A stretch of 64,000 bases of DNA. Origin: Parasponia andersonii. Lineage: Eukaryota; Streptophyta; Magnoliopsida; Rosales; Cannabaceae. This document shows positions 11,598-24,329 of this stretch, piece by piece. Made by a program: the position numbers and the translations under genes. Position 1 is the first letter of the stretch, and the number at the start of each line of letters is the position of its first letter. Below the pieces are notes generated by a model. The model ran no database searches. It saw only the letters and a program-made list of their open reading frames with translations, and had not been told where the DNA came from. The DNA lies in assembly GCA_002914805.1 (NCBI GenBank), contig JXTB01000065.1, positions 642,321 through 706,320 on the forward strand, given 5' to 3'.

Positions 11598-12304
11598 GGG
11601 TGTCACCGGGACTGTTTTCTGTTGTTTGGTTGGCTTCATGGTGGTTAACAGAAAACTTACAAGAATATTTATATGCATGTATTACAACAAGCACTGTTGC
11701 GAATAAGATCATGGAATTGAATAACTAATAAACTTTTTTTATGTTTTCGGAACTGCAGTGAGACTGGGACCTAAGATCACAGAAACTGTGAAAGGAAAAC
11801 TGAGTCTTGGAGCTCGGATTCTTCAAGTTGGTGGGGTGGAGAAAATCTTCAAGCAATTATTTAGTGCAAGAGAAGGAGAGAAACTATTGAAGGCTTCTCA
11901 ATGCTATTTGTCAACCACAGCAGGACCTATAGCTGGCCTTCTCTTCATCTCGACGGACAAGATCGCCTTTTGCAGCGAAAAATCGATCAAGTTTTCATCC
12001 CCAAATGGAGAACTGATTAGAGCTCGTTATAAGGTAATATTTCAATAACTTAAGTGTTTCAATCTCTTTCTCTGTATTTCTCTGTATAATATGGTGCTAA
12101 CAATTTGAATGATCATTTATCTTATTGCAGGTTGTGATCCCAGTAAACAAGATAAAAGGAGCCAACCAAAGTGAGAATGTAAAGAAACCAGCACAAAAGT
12201 ACATAGAGATAGTTACAGTTGATAACTTTGACTTCTGGTTTATGGGATTCTTGAATTACCAGAAAGCTTTCAAGTATCTTCAACAGGCAGTTTCTCAAGC
12301 TTAG
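11124..12304 (+). CDS. GEM-like protein with GRAM domain
   Basis: The gene has four exons: 11124-11280, 11393-11473, 11759-12033 and 12131-12304. All introns are GT-AG and the joined frame codes for 228 residues. The short N-terminus (QVIGIPISSLAYQ) and the block VLNRMNKLGKKADIFAHGIK, followed by VRLGPKITETVKGKLSLGAR, are the signature of plant GEM-like proteins. The GRAM domain covers about residues 104-182, with LSTTAGPIAGLLFISTDK, and the C-terminus shows DNFDFWFMGFLNYQKA. GRAM domains bind lipids or proteins at membranes. Members of this family in Arabidopsis are linked to ABA responses and to GL2 regulation (GEM), but the role of this copy is inferred. The AT microsatellite near 11566-11594 is in intron 2. 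The reading frame is intact. Confidence 0.93.
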
Positions 12305-15300
12305 AGAAACGGTACTTTGCAAAAAGCAAAAAACCCCCCAAGAGAACTTACTGTACTTCAATGCAGAGTTGTCTATTTCATGCAATTCTGCTTTGTCATA
12401 TGTATTTATGTGAAGGTAGAACGTATGAGGTCAATACAGTTACAAAAATTGTACAAATTTTTGTTAATGAGAAAAAAAACGAATCTCTTTTTGTTCTTCC
12501 ATAACCAGGTTTGAAATGGTAACCCTCTAAGAGGGTGGATCAGCTAGTGGATACCTGATAAAGTTAGCTAGTCCTACTCTCCACCGAAAGTTTTGAGTGA
12601 TATAGTATCAAGAAGCTAGGCTTTATTGGCACATTATGATGAATTGCATGGTATACTTTTATATAAAATAAAGGATGATATAATTTATTAGGATGTGCCA
12701 AATCAAGCCTTAATTCGCATAATAAGATAACTCAAAAAATGAGAGGTGCATGAGAGTTACATGAGAACGAGATAACCTGTCAAACCTACTGTTTGTGTAG
12801 TTGGGGATACTTATATACAAGAAATTTAGAAGTTTACTAAGATCATGCGCTTTTGTTTTCTTGGATCAATTTTGATTCGGGATACTTCAGCACAAAAAAA
12901 TATTGGACTTTGCTAAGATTACACATCGGTGTCATAATTGTAATACTAGCACTTTAAGAAACAAACAAACCACCAAAACTATGGAAATGAATAACCACTA
13001 ATAACATAAATTTAGGAGTTGCAATTCATGTTTTGTTCGTATTGACCTAAATAACGATGTTTATTTTGAGTTGATCCTCTTGTCATCCATTTAATGAAAA
13101 TTTTCATTCGGATTGATGTTTCATAATAGAACTAATCAATATAATTATGAGTTTACTTGATTTTTAATTTAACTTTTACTTTATTAAGTCAAGTTAGCTC
13201 ATTCATTTTATGTTTCTCAGTTTACTTACATGAAATTCATTAAAGATTTTTTTTTATACATAAAATAGCTATTTAATATCTTGTGAAATATTTTTTTTAA
13301 AAAAATCAATTGATCAGACTAGTTTGAGTCAATTTTGTGTCAAAATGTGTCAGTTATACTACAGACGGGGTTTGAAACGATATCATGTTCCAAATTGTCA
13401 CTGCCACATGCAATTATCAGTACGTAATAATAGACATGCCATGCTGTGATTGATAGTAAAGGTCATGAAATAATTTTCCTAGAACATTATATTTCAAGTT
13501 TTGAATTCCTTAAACTATTAGAGACAACGTTGGCAGTAGGAAAGTAATACCATTACCAGACTCTCTAGTGGTAGAAGTGCATGAGATTTGGTAGTTTCGA
13601 GCTCAGGGTAACATTGTAGAGGTATTTAGTTTAAGCCCAAGTTTAGCATCCGATTGTCTGTATTAGTCGGTTGTCATTTAACATGTGAAACTTATTCAGT
13701 TAATTTTGAGTCATTTAGATTATTATAAGAATAATATTATAGGACACCAGTAACGTTCAATACTACAATAATGTATTAATTTATCATTAATTAATTATAA
13801 TTATAATTTAAATAAAATTTAATTTATTAATTAAATTATCTAATAATAAATAAATATATTATCTCGTGTTGAATACCACTGGGTATTATTTTTTTCATAA
13901 CTAGGCACCACTAAACTAGGACCCACATTTTTACTTTTGTGATGTTGTGGGCATTGTCGTGCCCTCAAGTACTTTCCACCCTTTACTACCATAAGAAGAT
14001 AAAGTGTTGGTTTAGTATCTGTGTCAAAACACCATGAGCTAATAACGTTTGCCGGTACTAAATTTATACTGGTAAAATCCACAAGAACCCTTTTTTCTTT
14101 CTCTTTCTTTTTTGCCTTTCTGTTTTTTTGTTTGTTTGTTTGTTTTTTTTTTTTTTTTTTTTTTGGTTGGGGGGGTTGTAAATACTTTGCTGTCAAAGTT
14201 CAGTTGAGAGGGTGCAGAAGTAAGAAATTCAAGCCGAGCTGTAGCGGTAGAGGGCTAGAGGCTGGTGGCTTTTTTCTAAAAGGACCGCTCGATCCTCTCT
14301 CAATTTTGTCTTCCCTTCTAACACGGGTCACTTATTTTATTTTTGGTAAATTAACGATTTGAATATATGCCAAAAAATTATTGGATCAATAAAGAAAAAC
14401 ACCGAAAACGGCAAGAAGATCTGTTTCCATTCCCGGGGTTATCATGTTTCAAAGTTATCTTCCTTTAGTTCTTTACACAAGAGTGTAGATAAAGGAATGG
14501 ATGTAAATTGAAGGAATGACATCATAAAACTGGGGAAGAAACTTTCTTCCCAAATTTTTATTCAGTGAACTTGTATGGGATTACTTAGGAGGCTGTTTTC
14601 AGCTTTTAAAATAGATTAGATAAAAATATAATAGAGGAAGACACTTGATAAATTTCTACTTTTGCTAGCTTAAAAATAAAAATTTGTGTAATCGCTATTT
14701 TAAAGAGAATTTAAAAATTAGGGTACATGTCATTTCTATGAAGCCAAGCTAATTTACGTAATATAAATTTCCTAAAATATTATTCTACACACGATCTCTA
14801 TTTTACCAAACAATTGAATATAAATATAATTTACCAAATGTCTAATCTTTTTTCTCACGAGTACTTCTTACACAGTATGGAAACAACAAAGCTTACAGCA
14901 CAACAAAATAATACCAGAGCCATTATTAGTTTAGGGCCATTCTTCCAAAAAACAAATAGAAAAGGAGCAAAAAAAAAAAAACTTTCAAAAGCAGCACCAA
15001 CATAGCTTATGCCACAAGCATTGGCTTTCTTTTTGCATTTTCGTGCAATTAAGTCAAAACCAACAATAGATGCAGTAGTAATTATTTCACAAATATTGTA
15101 CCTAAATCATTAAGGAATCTCTTTACACCAGCCAGGCAGCCCCTACCAAACCCTTATTAGACCAAATATTAACAACCGGTTGGCAGTTTCTAGCCGAAAA
15201 TATAAATAAATAAATAAATAGACTGGTGGGCAGTCAAACAAGAATATTTTTGAAAAATTAAGTAGAGCAATTCATTTTGCTCTCGCACCAACTAGACAGG

Positions 15301-15759
15301 AGAATATGTAACTGTTGTTTGTCACGTCCAGGTCCAGCATTAGCATCATAAATGATATTAGTAACATTTATTACGCAAGTTCTACATCTACCATGCCTAA
15401 GCCAACCACGTTCAGCTCAATCGAAATGCATCATCGTATTGATAGAAATTGAGTGAAATGGTTCTACAATCAAATAATTATTCTTTAATTCAAACCCAGA
15501 CCAGGAAAAAATTACAACAGTATCTCATCCAAAGTACAGGGGGAAGATAAAACAGCAAAAGGAAGACAATTTACAGAAATTTACAAATATGTTCTGAGAG
15601 ATAAATACAAATGTTCCTTTAATCCTACGACAGAAGATTGTGCACACAAGTGAAAAGAAAGATCAATACTCACAAGTTGTTAGTAATCAATCTCATCAAG
15701 ACTTCGGGGGCAGTGCTTGCTTTTTAATGTTTAGCGAAGGAACCCCCTGATCTTTCTTT
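12305..15759. other. Intergenic DNA between GEM-like and F-box/LRR genes
   Basis: No gene recognised. It contains the 3' flanks of the two neighbours, a poly-T stretch with tgtttgtttg units at 14120-14164, AT-rich DNA at 13790-13860 flanked by imperfect inverted ends (listed separately), and a taaa tetranucleotide run near 15201-15220. ORFs here are short and low-complexity. Confidence 0.6.
13742..13888. repeat. Possible MITE-like AT-rich element with imperfect inverted ends
   Basis: The left end reads caccagtaacgttcaatac and the right end, reverse-complemented, reads acccagtggtattcaacac. They match at most positions, and the interior is almost pure A/T with ttaattaa-type motifs. The length of about 145 bp fits a miniature inverted-repeat element, but no clear target duplication was found. 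Confidence 0.3.
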
Positions 15760-17530
15760 TTAAAGTAAAACATCTGGCTCGGATAAGCTTCCCGTAAAGT
15801 TTACTTTACAACAATCAGGAAATCGCAATCCTGCCTCGTCACAATTTGCCTTTGTAATTTGTGGGCAGGATCTCACATCCAGGTACTCTAAAGAGTTGCA
15901 TTTGTCTAGAAGCTTGCGTATCCCAGCCACGGTGATCTTGGGGCAATTACTAACCTTCAAAACCTTCAAAGTTAACTCAGTATGTCTACTACTCAACCTC
16001 TCAAAGGCAGCATCTGTTACCTCCTCGCAGCAACCAATATCGAGGGCCTCTAGGTTTCTGCACTGAGCGAGGATACAGCTTAATGAAGAATTAGAAATGT
16101 TTAAACACCAGTCCATCCGCAAGTTCTTGAGACAATTTTCACAAGCAGTGACCAGCGATTGTATCGATTCATCAGTGATGTCCCGGCAACCACCAATTAT
16201 CAGAGTTTCAAGGTTTTTGCAGGACCTGGCCAGAGATAGTATTGATGCGTCCCCAATTTTGTAACAATCCAACAACTTAAGTGTCTTCAACGAAGACGCA
16301 CAGGCCTCCGAAACACTAGAAACGCCTATATCTCCAATATTACTGCATTTATTGACATCTAAAAACTTGATCCCGGGACACCCACTTACAAGATCAGTAA
16401 GTCCTGAGTCAGATACGTTGGTACATCCTTGGAGCCCCAACTCTTCTAGAGTGTGGCAATTCTTGGAAAGTGCTTGTAATACTTCATCAGTAACAAGTCT
16501 GCAGCCAGTAAGATGCAGGCTTAGAAGATTAGGACAACCTCCAGCAACAACTATTAATCCTTTGTCTGTCAATTTTCTGCAATATGACACATCCAAGTAT
16601 TGTAGTGAAGAAAGACCACTCCCAATCGCCACCATTCCTTTATCTGTGATTCCTGTATTCCAAAAAAAAAAAAAAGGTTCAAACATCAAATTTTATAATA
16701 TTAAGATCTATAAGTTTCTAAAATTAGACAATGTTTCACTCAACAGATAAACAATGAACCCAAATAGAAATCATATGAAAACCAGTAGATGAACGTTTCA
16801 ACTTCGATATCAAATATAAATTTGAATAAAGCTAAAATAAAGTACGAGGCCAAAACAAAATCATCACCCAAACCAAAACCAATTGACATTCATATAATAG
16901 AACATATGAAGTACTGATTCCAATTGGCACAGAAGTCCTCATCTCATAACAGCAAAAAAATAAAAATCATGTGTTTTTTTAATTATAAAAACAACATGAA
17001 ATAACAATTGGCAATGATAAACCAAAAGCAGATAGTGCATCAAAGACACTGAATTTTGCTCTCAAATGTATTGAATACAAGAAAATAATATCAATCAAAA
17101 CTAAAACCATTACAATTCCAAGAAATTCAGAAACAAATTGTAAAAAAAAAATTGAAAAAGAGGATCGATGGAGCTTACCTTTACAATTCTGCAAATTGAG
17201 AACTCGCAAGCACCTAAACCCATCGGCAATAACTGAGAGATCGGAGTCGGTGACGCCGGGATAGAAGGACCGAGAAATGGACTGGGAAAGATCCAGCTCC
17301 TGGAGCCGAGAGAACCTCGCCGCCATTCTCCGAAGCATGTGGGGCCCAGCACGTGCGAAGAGCTTCTTCCTCTCAGTGCTTTGCAAGTGGAGCCACCTCT
17401 TGCAGACCAAGCCGAAGACCTCCTTATCCTGCTCGCTCTCCAGCTTCGCCAGTACCGACCTCAGCTCGTCGTCGGTCAACGCGTCGTTTATGCAGGCCGC
17501 TCCGGACGGTGCCTGGGCTTCTGAAGCCAT
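15760..17530 (-). CDS. F-box/LRR-repeat protein (homolog of Arabidopsis At3g58530)
   Basis: There are two exons: 17530-17179 and 16652-15760, joined by a GT-AG intron with donor GTAAGC and acceptor atacag. They give 414 residues. An F-box-like segment stands near residues 14-60 (DALTDDELRSVLAKLE, then VCKRWLHLQSTERKKL). It is followed by a long series of cysteine-containing leucine-rich repeats of about 26 residues, with LDVSYCRKLTDKGL, LDCYKIGD and MDWCLNISNSSLSCIL, ending FTGSLSEPDVLL. Proteins of this build are substrate adaptors of SCF ubiquitin ligases: the F-box binds SKP1/ASK and the LRRs bind the target. The target here is unknown. All repeats except the first part lie on one exon. 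The frame is intact. Confidence 0.92.
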
Positions 17531-17596
17531 TGATGGGACGAGAAAGACTACGAATTTCTTCAGAGCTTAACCTCAAAGCTTATCCCCAATCCTGAT

Positions 17597-17643
17597 CCTA
17601 ACCCTAACCCTAACCCTAAACCTAAACCTAACCCTAAACCTAA
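17597..17643 (-). promoter_or_regulatory. Telo-box cluster (interstitial telomere-like repeat)
   Basis: Seven or so units of ccctaa, cctaaa or ccctaaa run together 67-113 bp upstream of the F-box/LRR start codon. The AAACCCTAA telo-box is a known promoter or leader motif of many plant housekeeping genes. Here it is unusually long and mixes 6-bp and 7-bp units. Confidence 0.7.
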
Positions 17644-19583
17644 TTCTTCTTTAGGATAAAAGATTAAGAAATGAAGATGACTCTGGCGGCGGAGGTGGCT
17701 CCGGTGTGTTCAATTCAAATAGCTGTCACTGATTGACGTTCGCTTTACTAAAATAGCCCCTCTGGTATTGAAGGAATATATATATTTTTAATTCGGCTAA
17801 TTCTTAAATTTTTTTCTTTTCTTCTTTTTTTCCCATTTCCCCCCTCTTTCTCTTCTCTCACTCTCATTTTTATTTATAATTTGAATTAATAAATTATTTG
17901 AAAATTGAGATAATTTTTATATAAAAATAAACTTAAATTAAAATATTAGAGTATATGTAAACAATGATAATTAATTTAAATTTCAATAATTAAAATATAT
18001 TCTAATAAAATTGATGCCTATTCAAATTATATCAAAATGTATAACTAAAAAGTATTCAAATTATATCAAAATGTATAACTCAAAAGTATAATTGACACGT
18101 ACTTAATTTGTATTATTCTTTCTTAATATTTTTAAATTCTTTAGCTCAAACTTATTAAATTTTGAATTTTTTTTTTTACTTTAAAAAGATTAGAAACTGA
18201 TATAATATTTATAATACATATTATTTTTACTTAAAAAATAATTTCTATTTTTTAAAAATTTATTGTATTAAAATTATGCTCAAAAAATTAAAATAAATAT
18301 ATTTTTTGTAAACTAATTATTTTTCTAAACCATGTCTGTCGTGCTTGTGTCTATGTCTATGCTCGTGTCGATCTGATGAGTACGTTTATTTATTGTGTTG
18401 TGTCGTGTCGGTTTATAATCATGTCGTGTTCATTTTGATACCACTACTTATGATAGAGTTTTAAGTTAGAAAATTTGGGAGGCAAAGTGGTATAAATAGA
18501 GTTTGAGAACTAGTGAATTTAGATTTTGAAAGGTTTTAAAACAATTTGCATTAGCCTTTATTATGAATTAAATTTTTGTACTTTACCTTAACGGAGAAAA
18601 AAAAAATTATTTTCCTGGGACACGGCAGTGTGCTCACTTACTCTCATTATAAGTGTTCAATTTAGTGGATGCCATGGATGCAGACATAATTTGTTGGTAA
18701 ACTACACTTCCATCCAAGTTTCAGTGCGGAGGACTTGAATTCAAATCTTCCTTTCCTATTTTTTTTTTAAAAATAATCAAGTAATGTATCTATTACATTC
18801 ATGTAAACTATCTATCCACTTAGTCCGTATTAGGGGTATTCATCAGTTTAAAAAACCAACCTATTTTGGATAAACTCCAACAAATCCAATCAAAGGTTGT
18901 CTATGTGTGAATGAGGCTCTCAAATCATGTAGTGCTATCGGAGTGTTTCCCCACAAATTCCTTATTCTATTTCATTTTAGCATAAGAAATCGAAATGAAG
19001 TAAGGACATACATGTCGAGAAAAGGACAAGGGCAACGTTACCAAAAGCCTCACATAAACAAGGTATTTTGATGATGAGATACATGAAAAAGACTCAATAT
19101 CTTATATGCAATTACTTACCTCAACAATGTGTCTAATCATTGTAATAACATCATGTCATAAGAATTTTAAACATGCCCGAGTCAAATCTAACTTAATACT
19201 CGTTGTACACTTTCAAGAAAATGTAGCAGTAATACATGAAATGCACAAAAAATGAGAAAAAAAAATTGTTAGGTAAATAGCGAAAATTAGATTCTTGTTG
19301 AAATAAAGCCAATGCTTGACCGTGGTGAACCATTTCACTTGACACATCAAAAACTAAAAAGTTTTGTATGCCAGAATGTTAAACAATGTTCAGAACTGAA
19401 TGAGACGTATAATTACAACCCCTTTTCCAATATGTTGCAACATGTGGACAACAAACAATTGGAATATCCCCATGCTGCATTCCACCAAATCTACAGCAAC
19501 GAATTAATGAATTTTCTTTACAGTTCACAGAAAAAAAGAATTTGAGATTTATTTGTCAGTAACTCGAATGTTTCAAGCTTCAA
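17644..19583. other. Intergenic DNA between the F-box/LRR and DUF829 genes
   Basis: No gene recognised; it is strongly AT-rich. A 34-bp direct repeat (tattcaaattatatcaaaat...) occurs at 18019 and 18053. A short tgtcgtg-rich patch (18330-18430) has several gtgtcg units. ORFs here do not resemble known proteins. Confidence 0.6.
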
Positions 19584-22280
19584 CTAACTGGACATTTTGC
19601 AACTAGTAAGCACACAATCCTCCAAAAACTGGGTTAGCTGAGAAGTATAAAGTTTAGGGTCATTTCTGAAATGATCAACATGAGGTGTGGACACAAAATT
19701 GCAAGCCCTGACCTCACGTCCAGCCCTCCTTTGCTTCTCAATGAATGACTCCACAGACCCTGCTGGAATAACTCTGTCCGCAGAGCTATAAATATATAAT
19801 TGCGGACAGCTTGGTTGCTGTGTCGACAATAAACCCAACACATCAGAAAGTCTCCTGCAATGCAACAAGAACAACGTTCATATTAGTTTCCATGGATCTA
19901 TAGAAAGTTAAAAAGTGAAGCATAACGCAAAGACTCAGCAGGAGAACGGTATGTACAACTTCCTAGTCTAGTATCAAGCGTTACTAGGCTATTTTAGACT
20001 AAAAAATGAAAACATCATCTCTCAGCAACCACTCCTTCCATGCAACAAAACGTAGCAAAAAGAAAAAGGTTTTGCATTTACTATTTTTTATTTTTCGTAG
20101 ACATTTTACCATCTTGAAGTTCAGTATTTATGTCGACCTCTTTTCTAATCTACCAGTTGAAAGACTTCCCTTCTAGACTTTGATGTTTTGTGTCAATTCA
20201 CTCCTGTCAAAAATTTCTGTCGAATACTAAAGCTTGGGATCATACATGACAAGCATTTTTGGCAAACCTGAATAATGTGTTATAATATAAGATGCAACTT
20301 GAGTGTTCATATCATATAATAAAGTAAGAAAGGGTGCTTTATCCTTGATCTTGATAAAAAAAAAATGATTTATTTTTCAATAAAGTACTGACTGAAAACT
20401 GCGCATTTGTATTATAGACTACTAGTCAAATACGAGCCCTAATGATTGACGAGATTTGATACTGCACATCAGCCGGAAGATAGTGAAATTGACAGCGCAA
20501 ATTTCAATGGACAAAAATTATGAAATGCAAAGCTATAATGTGTGAGTATGTGCTTGGGCTCTATATTATAATTAAGTTCACAACTCCATGGCATAGCAAA
20601 TTTCAATGGACAAAAATTATGAAATGCAAAGCTATAATGTGTGAGTATGTGCTTGGGCTCTATATCATAATTAAGTTCACAACTCCATGTCTCCATACAT
20701 TTATCTCTAGACATTGTAGCTGGAAATTAATATATCAAGTAAAGAAAACTCTGAATAAACTCCAGTTAAACAGGAACACGCTTTCTATTTTATGGAACAT
20801 TGGGCATTGAATTTCCCAGCAGTTACCTGTTCAGTGTAGGAAGATTCAAAACCACCTCAAAAAACTTTTCCAGAACTAACATCAAAGCTGCTTCAGTTAC
20901 TGCTGGTTTTGGTTCGGCAGTTTCCTTGCTGTCAACCAATACCTCCGTTCCCGATCCATTTAAGCTTACAACTCCTTTTGTCGCTACACTATTCTTTTTC
21001 AGAAAGGCTGCAGAGAAACCTGAAGCCCATACCTTCATATAATCAAAAATACACAACATATTAAAGACAAGAAATTGAAAATAGAACCGCATAATGAACT
21101 AGAAAAACGCTAGACTCAATTCAGATGCGCATTAGACATGAAGAATCACTCTTCAAGTAAAACAAAATCTTGCTGCCTACAACTAAGAATATGAGCGGCT
21201 AACATATAGTCTTCCACAATGAAAGGCATATGTTTTACTTGTATATCTTGTTAAAAATACATCCATAAGCCAGAAATTTAATTTACCTGCGGGTCAGGTG
21301 CTGCAACAGGTGCAGAATCCACAATGCAGCCCCTAATCCTTCCCATTAGAGAAGGATCTTGCTTCTGGAACTTATCTAAGATAGCCCCATACCTGTAGCA
21401 ATTACAATACGATTACGGAAATCAGATAGACCTTTTAGAAGAGATGAAACATAATAATGGCTCCAACGAGATGTTCCATATTATCTGAGTCTATTGAGAA
21501 ACAAAAAACAAAGCAGACTCACGTTAGCCATCCAGTGTTGCTGAAAGTGTGAAAAACCAGGTTCTTTCCATGTTCTTCTTCTAACCAATCAGCCAAATGG
21601 TCCACAAGCAAGCTTATGTGCTTTTCAGCTTTTCCCCCAACTTGATAACTAAGAATCTCAGACATCGGCAACGTGAAGGTAATGACATGAAAGCCCCTGG
21701 ACGTATACCATTCTGCATATCTCTTAAGATGCTTCTGCTTTGCTCCCAACCATCCTAGCAAAACCACCACTGTCCTAGACTTTGCCGACGAACAATCAGA
21801 ACCACCAGAAACATCTATAGCACCCGGTTCGGGCAAATGCCATCGGTACATAACATCCGCAGGTGACGCCGATAAACCATGTGGATATGCAGTTGGCTCT
21901 GGTGCTTTAACCAACTTAGCAGATTGAAACAAATCAAGGAGGACAGGGGAAGAGGCAATGGAAGGACAAAACGAGTTAGGAATAAAATTGCTACCCGAAT
22001 GAGGAATTGGGAAGTGAACGCTGGGTACAGGCACTCGTATTCCAGTGACAAAAGATAAGTTTGCAAGCTTAGAAACGGAAATATGCGAAGCCCACAAGGA
22101 CTTGGATTCTTGTAAGGAATTACGAATTGAAGAATTCAACAACTCGGGGGAAGAACAAGTCCGGGAAGATTTATGAGAATGAGAGGGCAGTTTATCAGAA
22201 AATTCAGCAGAAACTGAAGCAACAGTAACAGCAGCAGCGGCAACTAGAGGTCTTTGGAGGATTCCAGACAAGGAACCCAT
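19584..22280 (-). CDS. DUF829 (TMEM53-like) alpha/beta-hydrolase-fold protein
   Basis: The gene has four exons: 22280-21523, 21392-21287, 21032-20827 and 19854-19584. All introns are GT-AG and the frame joins exactly to give 446 residues. The first 120 or so residues are Ser/Ala-rich with no domain and may be an organelle-targeting segment. From residue 171 the sequence VVVLLGWLGAKQKHLKRYAE marks the DUF829 family, which has an alpha/beta-hydrolase fold. A nucleophile-elbow-like FSNTGW has Ser about 247, SSADRVIP supplies Asp about 383, and STPHVDHFR supplies His about 415 or 418. This order matches a Ser-Asp-His triad, though enzyme activity of plant members is not established. Intron 3 (about 970 bp) contains a 94-bp duplication. 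The frame is intact. Confidence 0.9.
20497..20689. repeat. 94-bp direct duplication in DUF829 intron 3
   Basis: Two 94-bp copies at 20497-20590 and 20596-20689 differ at one visible base (tatattataa versus tatatcataa) and are separated by 5 bp. The near identity points to a recent duplication. Confidence 0.9.
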
Positions 22281-22323
22281 ATTGGAAAAGCAAAGATATC
22301 AATCAAAACTCTCATGCCAATAT

Positions 22324-22612
22324 CAATCAAACCCTCATAAAACAGCAAACAGCTCCTCTCTCTCCCCAAAGACAGAAACAACCCAAAATCCTGAATACCC
22401 AGAAAGCCAAAAACCAAGAATGAGAACCACTTAATCAAAATAGTTGATGATTTTGACGAATACCCTTCAACAATAATACCAACCAAACCACCATAAAACA
22501 GCGAACAGCTCTCTCCAAAGAAAAAAATCCTGGATACCCAGAAAGCCAAAAAACCAAGAATGAGAAACACTAATTCGAAATAGTTGAAGATTCTTACGAT
22601 TACCCTTTAACA
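22324..22612. repeat. Tandem duplication in the leader/promoter of the DUF829 gene
   Basis: Two copies start at 22324 and 22480, about 156 bp apart. Both carry ataaaacagc, a CT-rich patch, tacccagaaagccaaaaa, ccaagaatgagaa and a final taccctt-caacaat block. They have drifted by small gaps and substitutions. The array begins 44 bp upstream of the ATG, so it probably lies in the 5' UTR or core promoter. Confidence 0.8.
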
Positions 22613-22614
22613 AT

Positions 22615-22884
22615 GTGACAAAAATACGATATGGGTTTTCTACTTTATATCGAATTGGAATCGGAAAGCGTCAAAAAAACGATTATACGCAAAGGAGAAT
22701 ATGGGTATATTCCCTTAACAGATATATTCTTACCTGGATTCTTGGACCTCTTTTGTTCAATCAAGTCGGGCTGTCAAAATCTCCTTTGACAGCCCGACTC
22801 TACGCCAAAGAACCTTCCTTTAAGGAACCCCAAGACGCGTTTCTCTGTAAGGAAAAATTGATTAGGACACAGCTTTCAGACTAA
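22615..22884 (+). other. Unrecognised 89-codon ORF with an internal perfect inverted repeat
   Basis: The ORF reads away from the DUF829 gene, is free of low complexity and contains a 15-bp perfect inverted repeat (22764-22778 and 22785-22799). I do not recognise the protein, no intron or domain is obvious, and it may be chance. It stands in the upstream region of the neighbouring gene. Confidence 0.25.
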
Positions 22885-24329
22885 AAATCGAAATTAACAT
22901 ATATAATTAGTAGAATTTTTTATAAAATATGATAATAAATAACAATAATAAGTAAAGCATAATATAAATATGTTTTGACTAGGATTCAACCGGTCTACGA
23001 AAACGACAGCCCAATTGGGGAACGACACGTATGTGTTGGAAACGCGAAAAAGGTTTACGAAAACGATTGAGATACAGTCAACCCAACGTTTGGTGTTTGC
23101 GGTTAATCAGGAGTTCCGACTCCCGAGTCCATGACTACAGACACAAAAATGACGAACAAGTCCTCTTTTGGGAATTAAAGAAGTTAAAGGGTAAAACTGG
23201 AAAAGCAAGTTGAGGAGTACGGTTAAGGTTGACGAATCCTTGGAAGAAAGCTTGGCAGCTGTGAGCCGTAAAGCGACAAGTAAGAAAGAAAATCGTGCCA
23301 CACAATGACGATTTTATCCTCAGAGAATGGCACCCATTAAAGATAAAAAAAATATATATATAAAGGAGATAATTGATTTTGGATAAAAGAGAATTTGGTT
23401 GACGCGAGTGTCTGAATAAAGCAAAAGAATTAGAGTATTGAAAAACTCACCTATTAAAGAAGGAAGAAAAAGAATGAGAGATCTCGTCGGAATTGGGAAT
23501 TATGCAACTATAATTCTTTATTGGGAAAATAGAAAGAGGAGGAAATAATCAGGTAAAATGAATAGCATTGGTAGGAGGTTTTTTCTCACCCAAAAAAAAC
23601 TAAAACAAACAAATGCTGCCACGTTTTCTTCGGGGTTTCTTTCTTTGCCCCCTAAATTTCTGTCGCCTGTACGGCAATAGGGGCCGCTGGACTGACGAGC
23701 GAAGCATTTGTTTCACTTTTGTTTAAACTCCACGATGTAATTGCTACATGTCCGTAAAGATAAATCTCGGAGACTGTTTTGAATCTAATTATTATTAAAA
23801 AATAATTTATAAAGATTAATTAATATCTAAAATATCTCATTATAATAAAATATCAAATTAATCTGAACCATTAAATATAATTTGTTAAATCTATAATAAC
23901 AAAATAAACTAAAACCTTAACAATAATCTAATATATTTTAAATAACTAACAATGTTTTAAAATGAAAACTAAACAGTACAATAACTCTAAATAATAAATC
24001 TGAATCCCCAAACGATCTCCTTTCTTCAAATATGAGTTCCACCTATTGACTATTTTCTGAATCTGAAAATATTAAAGAATAAAAGAGTGAGCTCGACAAC
24101 CCAATAAGTAATCAATAATCTTTACTAATTGGATCAAGTATATGCTATTTGAAATATTTCGTAAATATTTTATTTTGAACAATTCAATTTCAAAACTAAT
24201 ATCTTCAATATAATATGTAAAATCGATTAGAAACAATTTACAAAAATATAATAGATTTCAAACTTAAAGTTTTAATCTCGTTCAAAAATTGGTAACACTT
24301 TCAAATTCTACTCTATAATTTTTGGATAA

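Noticed and set aside
13545-13640. Possible tRNA-derived SINE (A-box-like tggtagaagtg and B-box-like gtttcgagctc)
   Set aside because: The B box has an extra base and no defined ends or tail were seen; evidence is too thin for a feature.
13840-14362. ORFs on both strands around the poly-T tract
   Set aside because: Their length comes from a homopolymer (Phe or Lys runs); no domain is visible.
22615-22884. Plastid or mitochondrial DNA insertion
   Set aside because: The composition suggested organellar DNA, but I could not match it to any organellar gene.
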